Assembly: GCA_019635285.1 (NCBI GenBank)
Contig: JAHBZS010000002.1
Location: 1 to 64,000, forward strand
Length of the DNA stretch: 64,000 bases
Source of the DNA: Rubrivivax sp.
Lineage (GTDB): Bacteria > Pseudomonadota > Gammaproteobacteria > Burkholderiales > Burkholderiaceae_C
Direction of reading: 5' to 3'
In this document: piece after piece, positions 28,677 through 39,221 of the stretch
Layout: each line of letters begins with the position of its first letter
How positions within the stretch are numbered: position 1 is the stretch's first letter
Program-made: the position numbers and the translations under genes
Notes under the pieces: model-generated
Seen by the model: only the letters and a program-made list of their open reading frames with translations
Database searches by the model: none
Told to the model about the DNA's origin: nothing

Positions 28677-29906
28677 TCAGGGTGCCGCCACCGTGGCCGC
28701 CTTGGACGAGCGGCGGGACATCGCCACGGACAGTGCCAGCACGGCGCCGGCCAGCGGCACGAACGAGACCCACAGCACGGTCGCCCAATCGAAGGCCGCC
28801 AGCAGGCTGCCCGACGTGAACGAGCCCACCGCCATGGTGCCGAAGACGATGAAGTCGTTGAACGACTGCACGCGCGTCTTTTCTTCGGGGCGGTGGCATT
28901 CCAGCACGATGGCCGACGCGCCGATGAAGCCGAAGTTCCAACCGATGCCCAGCAGGATCAAGGTCGCCCAGAAGTTGAGCACGGCGATGCCGGTAAGGCC
29001 CACCGCGGCAGACAAGCCGATGAGGCACAGCCCGGCAGCCACCACCCGTCCGGCGCCAAAGCGTGAGATCAGGCGCCCGGTGAAGAAGCTGGGTGCATAC
29101 ATCGCGATCACGTGCCACTGCAAGCCGAGGTTGGAGCTTTGCTGTGGCAGCCCACACAGCGCCATGGCCAGCGGCGCCGCGGTCATCAGGAAGTTCATCA
29201 GCATGTAGGACACGGCGCCGCAGATGACCGCCGTGATGAAGCGTGGCTGGCGGGCGATCTCGGCGAGCGGCCGGCCGCCGGCTTTTTCCGCCGCGCTCGG
29301 CGCCGGCAGGCGCACGCCCCACAGCACGATGGCCGACAGCGCGGCTACCGCCGCCTGCGCCAGGAAGCTCGCCGCAAACAGATGCGGCGGCCACAGGTCC
29401 ATGGTCAGAGACACCAGTTGCGGACCGACCACGCCCGCCGCCACGCCACCGGCCATCACGAAGGAAAGCGCACGCGGGCGCAGCGCGGCGTCCACGCCAT
29501 CGGCGGCGGCAAAGCGGAACGACTGCACCACGGCCGCATAGGCGCCGCCGAAGAACATGGCCGCGCAGAACAGCGTGAAGGATCCGATCAACACCGCCCA
29601 CATGGCCAGCAGGCCCACGGCGACGCCGCACGCGGTGCCCGCGAGGAACGCCGCGCGGCGGCCCTGGCGTCGTGCCAGCGCACCCATGGGCAGGATGCAT
29701 GCCGCCATGCCGACGACGAAGATCGAGATCGGCAGCGTGGCCAAGGATTTGTACGGCGCGAGCGTGTGGCCGATGATCGCCGCGGTGGCATAGACGACCA
29801 CCGCGTTCGCCCCGGCCAGTGCCTGGGCCAGCGTGAGCCGGGCGATGTTGCCGCGCTGGTCTTCCGCGGAAAGCGTGAAGGCGGCAGGGTTTGCAGAGTT
29901 CGACAA
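28677..29906 (-). CDS. MFS transporter
   Basis: A polytopic protein of about 409 residues with some 12 hydrophobic helices and the MFS loop motif [13 protein letters not shown] between helices 2 and 3. The frame stays open upstream, but the part before residue LSNSANPA is arginine-rich and unlike a transporter. The best start is a TTG at 29906 preceded by GAGG; no ATG lies in the likely coding part before helix 1. Substrate unknown. Confidence 0.82.
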   Translation of the reverse strand: MSNSANPAAFTLSAEDQRGNIARLTLAQALAGANAVVVYATAAIIGHTLAPYKSLATLPISIFVVGMAACILPMGALARRQGRRAAFLAGTACGVAVGLLAMWAVLIGSFTLFCAAMFFGGAYAAVVQSFRFAAADGVDAALRPRALSFVMAGGVAAGVVGPQLVSLTMDLWPPHLFAASFLAQAAVAALSAIVLWGVRLPAPSAAEKAGGRPLAEIARQPRFITAVICGAVSYMLMNFLMTAAPLAMALCGLPQQSSNLGLQWHVIAMYAPSFFTGRLISRFGAGRVVAAGLCLIGLSAAVGLTGIAVLNFWATLILLGIGWNFGFIGASAIVLECHRPEEKTRVQSFNDFIVFGTMAVGSFTSGSLLAAFDWATVLWVSFVPLAGAVLALSVAMSRRSSKAATVAAP

Positions 29907-30433
29907 GCAGGGCCTCGGCAGGGTCAGTAAGAAGGGGCGGTCAGGGTCAGCGCCAGGCGCAAAGTCGCCTTGGCGGGTCTGAGCGCGGCAGCACTTCGTC
30001 CGCTCGTTCCCGCGGCAGGGTCTGAACCCTGGGCGACGCATCGGTGAGCCGGCTGAAGCGCGGCGCCTGCTTGCCAACGCAAGGCGTGCCCGTGATCGGC
30101 CCCGACATCATGCCTCGCCACCCGCCAGCAGGCCCGGGCGCCACGGTCGCACGTGCTTCCCGGGCGGCGCGGCGTCGGGCTCGGCGAGTCCGCGCGTCCG
30201 CGACGGGGTGGGCGGCATGGCGCAGTCGCTCGCATTCATCGTCGCTGATTCTCGGCGCTATTGGGCATTCGCGCGCTCTCCTTGATCGCCGTGGGGTCGC
30301 CGGCGTTCGAGCACGCACCGGCCCATGGGAAAGTCCGCTGGCGCCGCCGGGCGTGTGCGACCTCGAAGCCGGCCCGCCCGCCCGCGTCGACCGGCGCGCG
30401 CAGAGGAGGGTGAGCCGCCGGGGTCACGCAGGT
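29907..30433. other. intergenic region, no gene seen
   Basis: About 527 bp between two MFS genes on the minus strand. Short frames on both strands are arginine/alanine-rich with no recognisable motif or consistent ribosome-binding site. I see no RNA gene or strong terminator. Confidence 0.55.
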
Positions 30434-31645
30434 TCAACGGGCGAGCGGTCGGGCGCGCGCCAGCGTGCCAAGGATCGCCGCGCCGGCGAGCAGCGCCGCG
30501 GCCGCGATCTGCAAGGCCAGCGTGAAGCCCGCGGCGGGGCTCGCGCTGTGTTGCAGCAACCAGGCCACCATCGGCGGGCCCGCGATCTGCCCCAGGCCGT
30601 AGGCGGCGGTCAGGCCGCCGATCAGCGCGGAGGCGCCGTGCGGCTGCAGGCGGCGCGCCTCCTGCATGGCGAACAGGGTGATGGCCGTGAACGGCAGGCC
30701 GAGCAGCAGGCTGCCGAGCGCAAAGCCGGCCAGCGTCGGCAGCCACACGCCGAGCAGGATGCCGATGGCCTGCATCGCATAGCAGGCCACCAGCAGGTGG
30801 CGGCGGTCCAGCCGCATCGGCAAGCGCACGGTCAGCAGCGCGCCGACCGCCACACCGACGCCGAAGATCGGCCAGAACAGGTCCAGCCAGACCGAACCGG
30901 GCGCCAGCGCCTGGCGTGCAATCACCGGCAGGAACGTCGCCGTGACGATGTAGCCGAAACCGGCCAGCCCGTAGGCAAGCGTGAAGGTCGCGATCGTGCG
31001 GCGGGACGTCGCTGCGCGCGTGCCGGCCGCGGCCGCGGGGGTGGGTACGGCGCCGCGCAGCTGCGGCCAGGCGAGCACGGCCAGGGCCGCCGCGAGCAAC
31101 GCGAACACCGCCCAGCCGACGGCGGCGCTCAGGCCGCCTGCCACCATGGCCGTGGCGGCAAGGCCGCTGACGGTGATGCCCAGCCCCGGGCCGACGTAGA
31201 TGATGCCGGCCAGCGCGGGCGCGCCCAGCGCGGCCAGCCGCGCCAGGCACCAACCAGAGACGAAGACGAACACGAGCGCGCTGGCCACGCCGGCAAGGAA
31301 GCGCCACAAGGGCCACAGCGACGCCGGCGGCAGCGCCATGCCCAGCGTCAACAGCACCGTGGCGACCAGGCCGATGCGCACGACGCGGGTGTGCCGCAGG
31401 TCCGCGCGGCCGCTGCGCCGCCACAGCATCGGCTGCACCGCACAGGCCAGGGCGCCCAGCCAGTAGCCGAGGTAGTTGGCCGTGGCCAGCCAGCTTGCAT
31501 CGTGCAGATCGACGACACCGTCGTGCAGCATCATGGGCAGCAGCGGGGTGAAGGCGAAGCGGCCGATGCCCATCGCAATGGCCAGGGCGAGCAGGCCGCT
31601 CAACGCGATGGCGATGGGGGTTGGTGGGTGCGCCGCAGGCTTCAT
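30434..31645 (-). CDS. MFS transporter, YbfB/YjiJ-like
   Basis: A 403-residue polytopic protein with about 12 helices, beginning MKPAAHPPTPIAIALSG. The early segment GIGRFAFTPLLPMML and the ATANYLGYWLGAL helix are characteristic of the YbfB/YjiJ group of MFS permeases. The start at 31645 leaves 159 bp to the divergent PAS gene, enough for promoters of both. Substrate unknown. Confidence 0.87.
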   Translation of the reverse strand: MKPAAHPPTPIAIALSGLLALAIAMGIGRFAFTPLLPMMLHDGVVDLHDASWLATANYLGYWLGALACAVQPMLWRRSGRADLRHTRVVRIGLVATVLLTLGMALPPASLWPLWRFLAGVASALVFVFVSGWCLARLAALGAPALAGIIYVGPGLGITVSGLAATAMVAGGLSAAVGWAVFALLAAALAVLAWPQLRGAVPTPAAAAGTRAATSRRTIATFTLAYGLAGFGYIVTATFLPVIARQALAPGSVWLDLFWPIFGVGVAVGALLTVRLPMRLDRRHLLVACYAMQAIGILLGVWLPTLAGFALGSLLLGLPFTAITLFAMQEARRLQPHGASALIGGLTAAYGLGQIAGPPMVAWLLQHSASPAAGFTLALQIAAAALLAGAAILGTLARARPLAR

Positions 31646-31804
31646 GCGCGGATTGTCGGCGCCCATTGCGTCGCTGCGCATGGCTGGCGCCGTGGCTGGC
31701 ACCGGCTGTGGCGGGCGGCGCAAACGATCGTTGCTCGAGGTCCTTGCGCCTTGCGTTGTGTTGCGCATGCCAGGCGTAGACTCCCGTTGCGAAGGGAGAG
31801 CACC

Positions 31805-32242
31805 ATGAACGCGCAAACGTCTGCCGCTTCGACACTGGGCGAAGCGATCATCGAGCACATGGCCGAAGCCGTGATCTATGCCAACCGAGAGGGCACCATT
31901 GAACGCTGGAATGCAGCGGCGGTGCAGATGTTCGATTTCAGCGCCGCCGAGGCGATCGGGCAACGCATGGACCTGATGATTCCCGAGCATCTGCGAGTCG
32001 CCCATTGGCGCGGCTTCGATGCGGCGATGAACAGCGGCGCGTTGCGGCTGAACGGCCGCGCCACCTTGACACGTGGCTTGCACAAGTCCGGCCGCAAGCT
32101 GTACATCGAGATGAGCTTTGCGCTGGTGCGCGACGCCGCGGGTGCCCTTGTCGGATCGGTCGCCGTGGCCCGCGACGTGACCGAGCGCGTGGAACGCGAG
32201 AAGGCCGCCCGCGCCCCCAGCTCGGCGGGCGGGTCGTCTTGA
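31805..32242 (+). CDS. single PAS-domain protein
   Basis: A 145-residue cytosolic protein consisting almost wholly of one PAS fold: MAEAVIYANREGTIERWN, AAEAIGQRMDLMIPEHLR and the closing VGSVAVARDVTERVER, a usual PAS/PAC boundary. No output domain is attached, so it would act through a partner. A GGGAGAG site precedes the ATG. It lies 15 bp before a DUF202 gene. Confidence 0.88.
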   Translation: MNAQTSAASTLGEAIIEHMAEAVIYANREGTIERWNAAAVQMFDFSAAEAIGQRMDLMIPEHLRVAHWRGFDAAMNSGALRLNGRATLTRGLHKSGRKLYIEMSFALVRDAAGALVGSVAVARDVTERVEREKAARAPSSAGGSS

Positions 32243-32257
32243 AGGTCTAGGGCAGCG

Positions 32258-32614
32258 ATGAAACGACCCAAGTGGCAGCTTGAGGGGAACGAGCCGGACT
32301 ACCGGTTCAGCCTGGCCAACGAGCGCACGTTTCTCGCGTGGCTGCGCACGGCGCTGGCCATGGTGGCCGCCGGGGTGTTGCTGCAACAGCTCTCCCCGCA
32401 TGCCATGTCGCGGGGGGTGCACTTGATGGCCATCGGGCTGGCCGTTCTCGGTGGTGCCATGGCCGCGGTCGCCTACGTGCGCTGGAGAGCCAACGAGATT
32501 GCCATGCGGCACTCTCGGCCGCTGGCCCCAGGCGGTCTCATTGCGGCGCTGGCTGCCATGGGGGTGGCCGTCGCTCTGGCGTTTGGCTTGTTCATCGCCA
32601 TCTCCAGCCATTGA
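32258..32614 (+). CDS. DUF202 (YidH-like) membrane protein
   Basis: A 118-residue inner-membrane protein with three predicted helices. The N-terminal FSLANERTFLAWLRTALAM is the DUF202 signature. The function of the family is unknown. It is followed after 5 bp by a second DUF202 gene; such YidH/YidG-like pairs are common. Confidence 0.88.
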   Translation: MKRPKWQLEGNEPDYRFSLANERTFLAWLRTALAMVAAGVLLQQLSPHAMSRGVHLMAIGLAVLGGAMAAVAYVRWRANEIAMRHSRPLAPGGLIAALAAMGVAVALAFGLFIAISSH

Positions 32615-32619
32615 TCGCC

Positions 32620-32922
32620 ATGGCTGGTGATCCAGGGCTGCAGCCGGAGCGCACCGCGCTGGCATGGAACCGCACCGCTTTGGCGGTCGCGGTCAACGGC
32701 GTGCTGGTGGCCCGCGGGGCGGCGCAGCAGGGATCGGCAGCACTGGGCGGCGTGGCCGCCTTGATCTTCGTCGCCGCCGCCGGCTTCGCGATCGTCGGCA
32801 CGCGGCGGCGAGCGGCGCTGCTGGCCGGCAGCGGCGTCTCCGGCGCACCGCATGCCCAACTGATCACCTTTGCCTTTGGCGCGGTGATGCTGGTGTCGGT
32901 GGCCGCCGTCCTCGCCGCTTAG
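32620..32922 (+). CDS. second DUF202 membrane protein
   Basis: A 100-residue membrane protein with about three helices and the DUF202-like start LQPERTALAWNRTALAVAVNG. It pairs with the preceding DUF202 gene, and the two may form one complex. Function unknown. Confidence 0.82.
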   Translation: MAGDPGLQPERTALAWNRTALAVAVNGVLVARGAAQQGSAALGGVAALIFVAAAGFAIVGTRRRAALLAGSGVSGAPHAQLITFAFGAVMLVSVAAVLAA

Positions 32923-33261
32923 GTCGCCGCGGCAGACCGACGAGGGGGTGCTCTCAACCGGCGCTGCATGCAGCTTGAGGGCCTGCAGATCGTCAGCGAT
33001 ACTGCGTGCACTCGGCGCTCCGCTGCGGCTCGCTGAGTACCGCGCATCCAAGCTCTGGCCGGGTTGTGGATCTGGATCATAGAGATCGTCAGAGTCTCTA
33101 CATTGAAGGTTGCCGCCCCATGAGCGAACGGTGATGGTGGGGTTGGGCGCAGGAGGAACCCGATGCTTGCGATGGCCCGGAACATTCGCGCAGCGTGTCG
33201 ACGCATCCTCCTGGGTGCCCGCGACGTCGTTGCCCCTTCGACGGGCCGTGGCGTCAGCCTG
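32923..33261. other. intergenic region upstream of the large lipoprotein gene
   Basis: About 340 bp with lower GC around 33050-33115 than its surroundings, likely holding the promoter of the downstream gene. A GGAGGAA sits before an ATG at 33163 that is an alternative, longer start for that gene. No RNA or repeat is seen. Confidence 0.5.
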
Positions 33262-36200
33262 ATGCAGACCAAGAGAGCGGTCCTGGCACTGGCCGTCAGC
33301 ACGATGGCAGCCGCCTGCGGCGGGGGCGGACGAGCCGTCGAGGTGCCGGTGGTGCAGGCCCCTTCGGACACCACCGCATTGAGCGGGCAGGCGACGACCC
33401 TGAGGCTCAGCGCGACCGACCCCGGCGGCGCACCGGTGACCCTCGCCGCCACCGATCTGCCGCCTTTCGCGACCTTCACCGACCATGGCGACGGCACCGC
33501 GAGCATCGAGGTCAAGCCGGAGGAAGTCGACGCCGGCAGCTACGCCATCCAAGTGGTCGCCACCGGCGCGCAGAACAAGCCACGCCTCACGCAGATCGTG
33601 GTGCCGATCCAGGTCCGCTCGGCGCCGCTGGTCAATGCCTGCCAGCAAAGCAACAACCACGTGCGTGCGATCAGCCGCCCGTTGTCGGAATGCCGCAGCG
33701 CCAATGGCGACGTCACGCTGGGCCCGGGCGAGGCCTGCGAGGCCGCGTATGTCGATCGAGACTACACCGGCACCGATGCGCTCGGGCGGGTGAACATCCT
33801 CGCCGGCGGTGCCCTCTACATGCTCGACGAGACGCGCAATGTCGAGGTGTCGTCCATCCACGTGGCCGGGCTGCTGCAAGCCGGCAGCAAGACCTGCCCC
33901 ATCGGTGCCAAGGACTCGGGGAACACGTTGACGGTGCGCTTCCTCGGCGCCGGACCGACCAGCACCCCACCGCCCCCTGCCGACATGTGCCCCGCGCCGG
34001 ACAAGGGCATCGTCGTGGACCGCGGCGGCCAACTGCAGTTGTACGGCGCGCGCGGCGTGACCGAGGGCTGGGGCGGGCTGACATGGACCCACCTTGCCAA
34101 GCCCGCTGGCCCCGCGGCCTACCAAGACCGCAATGTGGGCATTGCCGCGCCGGTCGAGGCCGGCGGCGAACGCCGGCTCGTGCTGGCGCGTGACGTGACC
34201 AAGGGATCCGCCCCTTGGCGCGCAGGCGACTGGATCGTCGTGGCCACCTCCAGTTTCAGCCCCTTCGAAAGCGAGTTCGTGCAGATCGCCAGCCTCGCGT
34301 CGCAGGGCAGCGGCAGCGTGGTGACGCTGCAGCAGCCGCTGGTGCACTACCACTTCGGCTCGGACGACCCCGGGGTGCCGGGCGCGGCCAACTTCAGTGC
34401 GGACGCGACGAAGAACTTCGGTGTCGACGAACGGGCCGAGGTCGGGCTCATCAGCCGAAACATCCGCTTCACTGCCGTCATGCCCGACGCGGCGTCCAAT
34501 CCGACGAGCACGCAGCTGCACTGGGGCGGTGACATCCGCGTCTGCGGCGGCTTCCAGTCCCTGGCCCTGAGCGGGGTCGAGCTGGAGAAGTTCGGCAAGG
34601 AGCAACTCGGCAGGTATCCGATCCACATGCACATGGCGGGCGACGTGCGCAACGAGCCGTTGATCGATTCCAACAGCATCCACCACAGCTACAACAAGTG
34701 CGTGGCGGTGCACTCGACGAGCAACCTCATCGTCAGCCGCAACGTCTGCGCGCGGGCCGTGGGTCATCTGTTCTACCAGGAGATGGGGGACGAGAAGAGC
34801 ATTGCCTTCTTCGGCAACCTGGGCGTCGGCGCGATGAGCCACTACTTCGGCATCGCCGACACGGTGGAGAAGACGGCCGAAGGTCGACCACGCAACTTCT
34901 GGGAGGGCGACCATCTGGGCCGCGCCATCGGCTATTCGGCGTTCGACGTGCGCAACACGGACAACCAAAACAGTCCGACCCGCGGCAGCTGCTTCGTGCC
35001 CGGCGCGGCCAAGGACGGCCGAGTCGACCTCGTGAAAAGCGCGCCATGCGATCCCGGACAGATGTACATCGAGCCGGCCAGCGGCTTCTGGATCACCCAC
35101 CCCTCGGCAAAGTTGGTCGGCAATTCGATCGCGGGCTGCCAAGGCATCGGCAAGGGCTACTGGTATGTGCCGCCGCCGGATGGCAGCAATGGCGCCCCCA
35201 AGTTCGATCCGACGGGAAGCTTCAGCAACAACCGCGTGCACGCCTGCTACGACGGCCTGTTCAGCGAGGGCCACTTCGGCACGGTCTCCGATCAGTTGTT
35301 CCCGACCCAGGACGGCAAGAGCACGGCCGAACTCGATGCGGTCAACGTCATCGGCCGATTCAGCGGCTTGACCGCCACCCGCAACCGCAACCGTGGCGTC
35401 TGGATGCGGCCGATGTGGACGGTGGTGGAGCACAGTCGCTTCGCCACCAACCGCGACAGCGTCACGCTGGTCAGTTCGGGCGGCAACGACGGCAACGCAC
35501 CCGGCGTCTGGGCCTTGCTGAAAGACTCCGTGCTGGTCGGCGTGAGTCAAAACAACGTCGATCGCTGGGGGCCTTGCCCGAGCACGAGCCTGGGCGACGG
35601 GCCTGGTTGCGTCGACCTGAACCCGAAGGCCAACGAGATCGTCGAGAAGGGCTACCGGACCCCGCGCTGGAATTCCGCCGGCTACATGATCTACGACGGG
35701 CCGGTGCGCATCATCGACAACCGCTTCGTCAACTTCCTGCGCAAGCCGGGCCCCCTGTTGACCCTGGCGGATCGCGAGCATCTTGCCAAGTACAGCGGCT
35801 ACTCGAACAAGGACGCTAAGGCCTACGAAGGCGACGCCGCGCTCGGCTGGTTCCCAGAACAACCAGAGCGCCTATCCCACGGCCACCACGGTCAAGGGCC
35901 TGGTCTGGGACAACGTGGATCTGCGCCACCAGATCTACACCTCCTTGGTCAACCTCGGGGACTTTCGTGACGGCGACCGCAATACGGCGGTCATCGACCT
36001 GGACGGATCGCTGACGGGCTTCAAGGTCGTGGATGCGGCCGGCCAGGCCGTGTCGGGCGCGTTCCCCATTTCGCTGAACAACCTGCCCTTCAACGCGTCG
36101 TCCAATGCGGTCGACGAATGCCTGGCCACGGGGGAACAAGACGAACAGTTCGAAGGCCGGGCGACATCACTGATCTCGCCCGGCTACATGGCGACCCTGG

Positions 36201-37309
36201 AGTTCGAGGCGCAGTGGCCGGCGGGTGATACGTCGTGGCAGGACCTGACCTTCGTCAAGGATTCGCTCGACTACGGCCAACATCAGTCGATGCGGCTGTC
36301 GGGCCGCAACGGCCAGGGCGTCTGGGAGCCCAAGGTGACCAGCGGCTTCGGCTACTCGGTGCTCAGGGCCGAACGATCTTCCGTGCTCGGCGTTGCGACG
36401 GGCGCGCCGGGCATGCCGAAGGTCGTGCGCGTCGGGTTCACCGACGCCGTCAAGCCCCACATGGACACCAAGCCGTTCTATGTGCGGCTGGGCATCTGCT
36501 ACACCGATGCCAACGGGGCTGCGCCGGAGGACAAGTTCACGATCAAGCGCGGCTACAAATCGTGGGGCGGCAATGGCGTGAGTTTCAACAATCCGGCGCT
36601 CAAGCCCTTCTTCAACCAGCTGGTCTCCCGCTACGACGGCCAGACCTGCCACAACCTGGATCATCAGAACCCTGTCGGCAATTTCGGTGCGAAGGGCTGC
36701 CCCGCGGCCGGCGTGACGCCGGTGCCCCATGGCGGCGTGTGCCCGCCGCCGTCGAGGCTGGACACGGCGACGCAGCAGTGCATCTATGACACGACCACGC
36801 TCACCCGCGCTTCATCGCTGGCCGAGCTGACCCACGCCGACGGCACGCCGGCGAGCTTCAACAAGTACTGGTATGACAAGACCGTTGGCATGCTGTACTT
36901 CTATGTCATGCAGGACGCCCAGAACGCGCGGGGCACCGGACCGATCGGCAGTTGCCCCGGCGACCCGGCATGCCCTGGCGCCGACGAACTGGACACCTAC
37001 TACTCGTGTCCGCCGCAAGGATGCTTCAACTACTCGATCGAGTTGAGTGACGACAACTACAACCCGGGCGCGCCCCAATGCGATGCGAAGGCCGGCGGTT
37101 CCGTCTACACGTACAACGGTGGCGTGTATGCGTTGCCCGTGCCGGCCAACCAGAATCAGCTCGCCTACGCGGTGAAGCCCGCCGCGGCTTCGACGACGAG
37201 CGTGCGTGACGGCGAGATCGTGCGTCGCCAGGAGATCGCCGCCAACGGCAAGGGATTTGCGCACAGCGTGCCCACTGTGCAACGCATTTGCGCCGTCAAC
37301 GGTCGCTGA
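33262..37309 (+). pseudogene. large G8/beta-helix (CEMIP-like) lipoprotein gene with one-base frameshift
   Basis: Two overlapping frames form one gene. The first part opens with a lipoprotein-like signal (LAVSTMAAAC), a G8-like domain, and a right-handed beta-helix with YPIHMHMAGDV, NSIHHSYNKCVAVHSTSN and GHLFYQEMGDE, resembling the CEMIP/TMEM2 hyaluronan-binding family. At 35853-35855 the run CCC carries one base too many: removing one C joins GWF to QNNQSAYPTATTVKG and gives a continuous product of about 1348 residues. The second part (to 37309) is a Cys-containing C-terminal domain. A longer start at 33163 is possible. It is either a real pseudogene or a sequencing error. Confidence 0.75.
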
Positions 37310-37450
37310 GCCCGCGCTCGAGGCTGCGGCGCCGTGGCGTGCTGTTGGCGCGGCATGTCACCCTTGCCGGATCGACCATCGCGGCTTTCCGCTTGCGGAG
37401 CCTCACGCATGAGGTGTGCCCTTGTCCTGGCGGACAGAAGAACGGCTTGA

Positions 37451-37630
37451 ACCGAGGCGCGCGCCGACGACCCGCGGCCGCTGCGGCTGGCGCTGGCCAA
37501 GATCTACAGGGCCAAGGGAGATCGTGACGCCGCGATCGCAGAGCTGGAAGCGCTGCGCGACCAGAGTCAGGGTTTTGCCCAGCGCGACGAGGTTCGTTCG
37601 CTGTTGGCCGAACTGCGCCGCGGATCCTGA
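37451..37630 (+). pseudogene. C-terminal fragment of a TPR-repeat protein
   Basis: An open frame of 59 codons before a TGA reads as one TPR-like helical hairpin: LRLALAKIYRAKGDRDAAI followed by AELEALRDQ and SLLAELRRGS. It has no start codon and is closed upstream by a stop at 37448, so it is likely the end of a lost gene. TPR lipoproteins often accompany PEP-CTERM loci, which fits the neighbour, but the fragment is too short to assign. Confidence 0.5.
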
Positions 37631-37748
37631 TCCTCGCCTCATGGATGGGATGGGGCCTTGTTTGTGGCGTCGGTTTTCTTTGCAACCCACCCCCCCATCT
37701 GAGTGAGGCCTGTGGTTTCGCCGTTGATCTAAAGGGAACTTCTATTTT

Positions 37749-37764
37749 TGGCATAACGCTTGCT
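37749..37764 (+). promoter_or_regulatory. sigma-54 (-24/-12) promoter of the PEP-CTERM gene
   Basis: TGGCATAACGCTTGCT matches the sigma-54 pattern TGGCAC-N5-TTGCW with exact GG-N10-GC spacing. It lies 46 bp upstream of the PEP-CTERM start codon in an AT-richer stretch. PEP-CTERM genes are known to be often driven by sigma-54 with the PrsK/PrsR two-component system. Confidence 0.8.
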
Positions 37765-37809
37765 CTTTCCTGTTGGGAAACACTTCCACATCCCAGAGGG
37801 GTAAGCGCA

Positions 37810-38445
37810 ATGAATTTGCTAAGAATCGCAGGAGCAGGCGCCGCGGCTGTCCTGATGTCGAGCGCGGCCCACGCTGCGTTCATCGTCGGCTTGCTCGGTG
37901 TGGCCGGCTCGGTTGTCAACACGCCGACGCTGCCGTCGACGTCCATCGTGTCGCTGCTGCCCTCGGTGCAGACGGGCACGGGCACGGGCGTGACGACGAC
38001 GGGTGCCTTCGTGCCGTCGTTCAGCCGGATCGACGGGTTCTCGTTCACGGTGGATGCCACGCCGGCCACGCTGTTCACGTACAACTTCTTCACCTTCACG
38101 GTGACCGACTGGGGCACGAAGACGGTCACGCCGTTCTCGTGCACCGGCCAACAGTGCACGGACACCGTTGCGTACACGGGCATCTCCGGTTCCGTTTCCG
38201 GCATCGGCTTCGACGCCACGGGTTTCTCCGCTGGTACGTTCAACTACAGCGGCACCTGCAACAGCAGCACCGGCACGAGCTGCACGAGCAATGTGTCTGC
38301 CAGCTACAACGGCACGTTCGCGGCCATCGGCAGTGCGCCCCCGCCCCCGCCGTCCACCGTTCCGGAACCGGCTTCGCTGGTCCTGGTGGGCGTGGCGCTC
38401 GCCGGCGCGGGCATTGCACGCCGCCGCGCTGCCAAGAAGGCTTGA
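37810..38445 (+). CDS. PEP-CTERM sorting-domain exported protein
   Basis: A 211-residue exported protein: signal peptide to SSAAHA, a Thr/Ser/Gly-rich middle with few charged residues and several Cys (FSCTGQQC, CNSSTGTSC), and a C-terminal sorting signal VPEPASLVLVGVALAGAG followed by RRRAAKK. Exosortase (EpsH/XrtA) cleaves such proteins for surface or exopolysaccharide attachment; the exosortase is not in this window. A sigma-54 promoter precedes the gene and a strong terminator follows. Confidence 0.93.
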   Translation: MNLLRIAGAGAAAVLMSSAAHAAFIVGLLGVAGSVVNTPTLPSTSIVSLLPSVQTGTGTGVTTTGAFVPSFSRIDGFSFTVDATPATLFTYNFFTFTVTDWGTKTVTPFSCTGQQCTDTVAYTGISGSVSGIGFDATGFSAGTFNYSGTCNSSTGTSCTSNVSASYNGTFAAIGSAPPPPPSTVPEPASLVLVGVALAGAGIARRRAAKKA

Positions 38446-38481
38446 GGACTTCAGTCGCCCCGACAACGGGGCGTTGATGGC

Positions 38482-38518
38482 AAAGAGGCTGAAGAGCGAT
38501 CTTCAGCCTCTTTTTCTT
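38482..38518 (+). terminator. Rho-independent terminator after the PEP-CTERM gene
   Basis: A perfect 14-bp stem (AAAGAGGCTGAAGA and its complement) with a GCGA loop ends in a T-rich tract, 37 bp after the PEP-CTERM stop codon. Confidence 0.95.
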
Positions 38519-38689
38519 GTGCGCCCGGCACGGGCGCACTCAGGGGCAGCGACCGAAGACGATCGCCTGCGCGCTATACGCACTCAGCGCCGGCCCGAAC
38601 GTCGTCACAAACGTGGCGGCCAACGGCCGGCGCAGGTGGCGCAACAGTGCCAAGCCGCTCAACACGGCGCTGACCGCGGCGGCCAAGGC

Positions 38690-38830
38690 ATCGAGACCCA
38701 GGTGGGTGAGGATCTTCTCGATGACCGGCCGCTCAAGGATCGCCGCGATGATCTTGAGCTCGCCGCCGCCGCAGTTCGGGCCGTGCTGCATGTCGACGTC
38801 GAATACGCGCTTGAGCAGCCGCGCCCAGAG
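38690..38830 (-). pseudogene. remnant of an IS91-like transposase C-terminus
   Basis: A minus-strand frame contains LWARLLKRVFDVDMQHGPNC, then GGGELKIIAAILERPVIEKI and LTHLGLD. This strongly resembles the zinc-finger C-terminal end of IS91/IS801-type transposases, which read KRVFDIDI..CPNCGG..LKIIAAIE. The expected first Cys of CPxC is replaced by Gly (HGPNC), and no catalytic domain is present nearby, so it is a decayed fragment beside a tRNA gene. The rest of 38519-39081 shows no gene. Confidence 0.65.
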
Positions 38831-39081
38831 CTGGCCCAGTACCAGACTTGATTTTGAATGGCGCAGCGACCGTGCGCGCTCAGCGCCTCGCGGGTCGGCT
38901 GGGACAACCAGCGTACGTACCAGATGCCGTGACGCGAGCGGCAGAGGTAGCGGGCGTGGGGCCGGGGGCGGGCGAGGTGTTGCATGCGCGTGCAGGATCT
39001 GGACCCCTTCGATGGACCACTTCCGCACTTTTTGCGACACGACGAAAGGAGCCGTTGAGAATCAACGGCTTGCTGAAAAGT

Positions 39082-39157
<76 letters not shown>

Positions 39158-39221
39158 GAACCGGGCAGAATTCTAGCATCCGGCGCATGCAGCCCGCGCC
39201 GCCACTGAAAGGTTCGAATCC

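Noticed and set aside
32473-35862. 1129-codon minus-strand frame opposite the G8/beta-helix gene
   Set aside because: The plus strand encodes recognisable beta-helix motifs; the antisense frame has low-complexity composition only.
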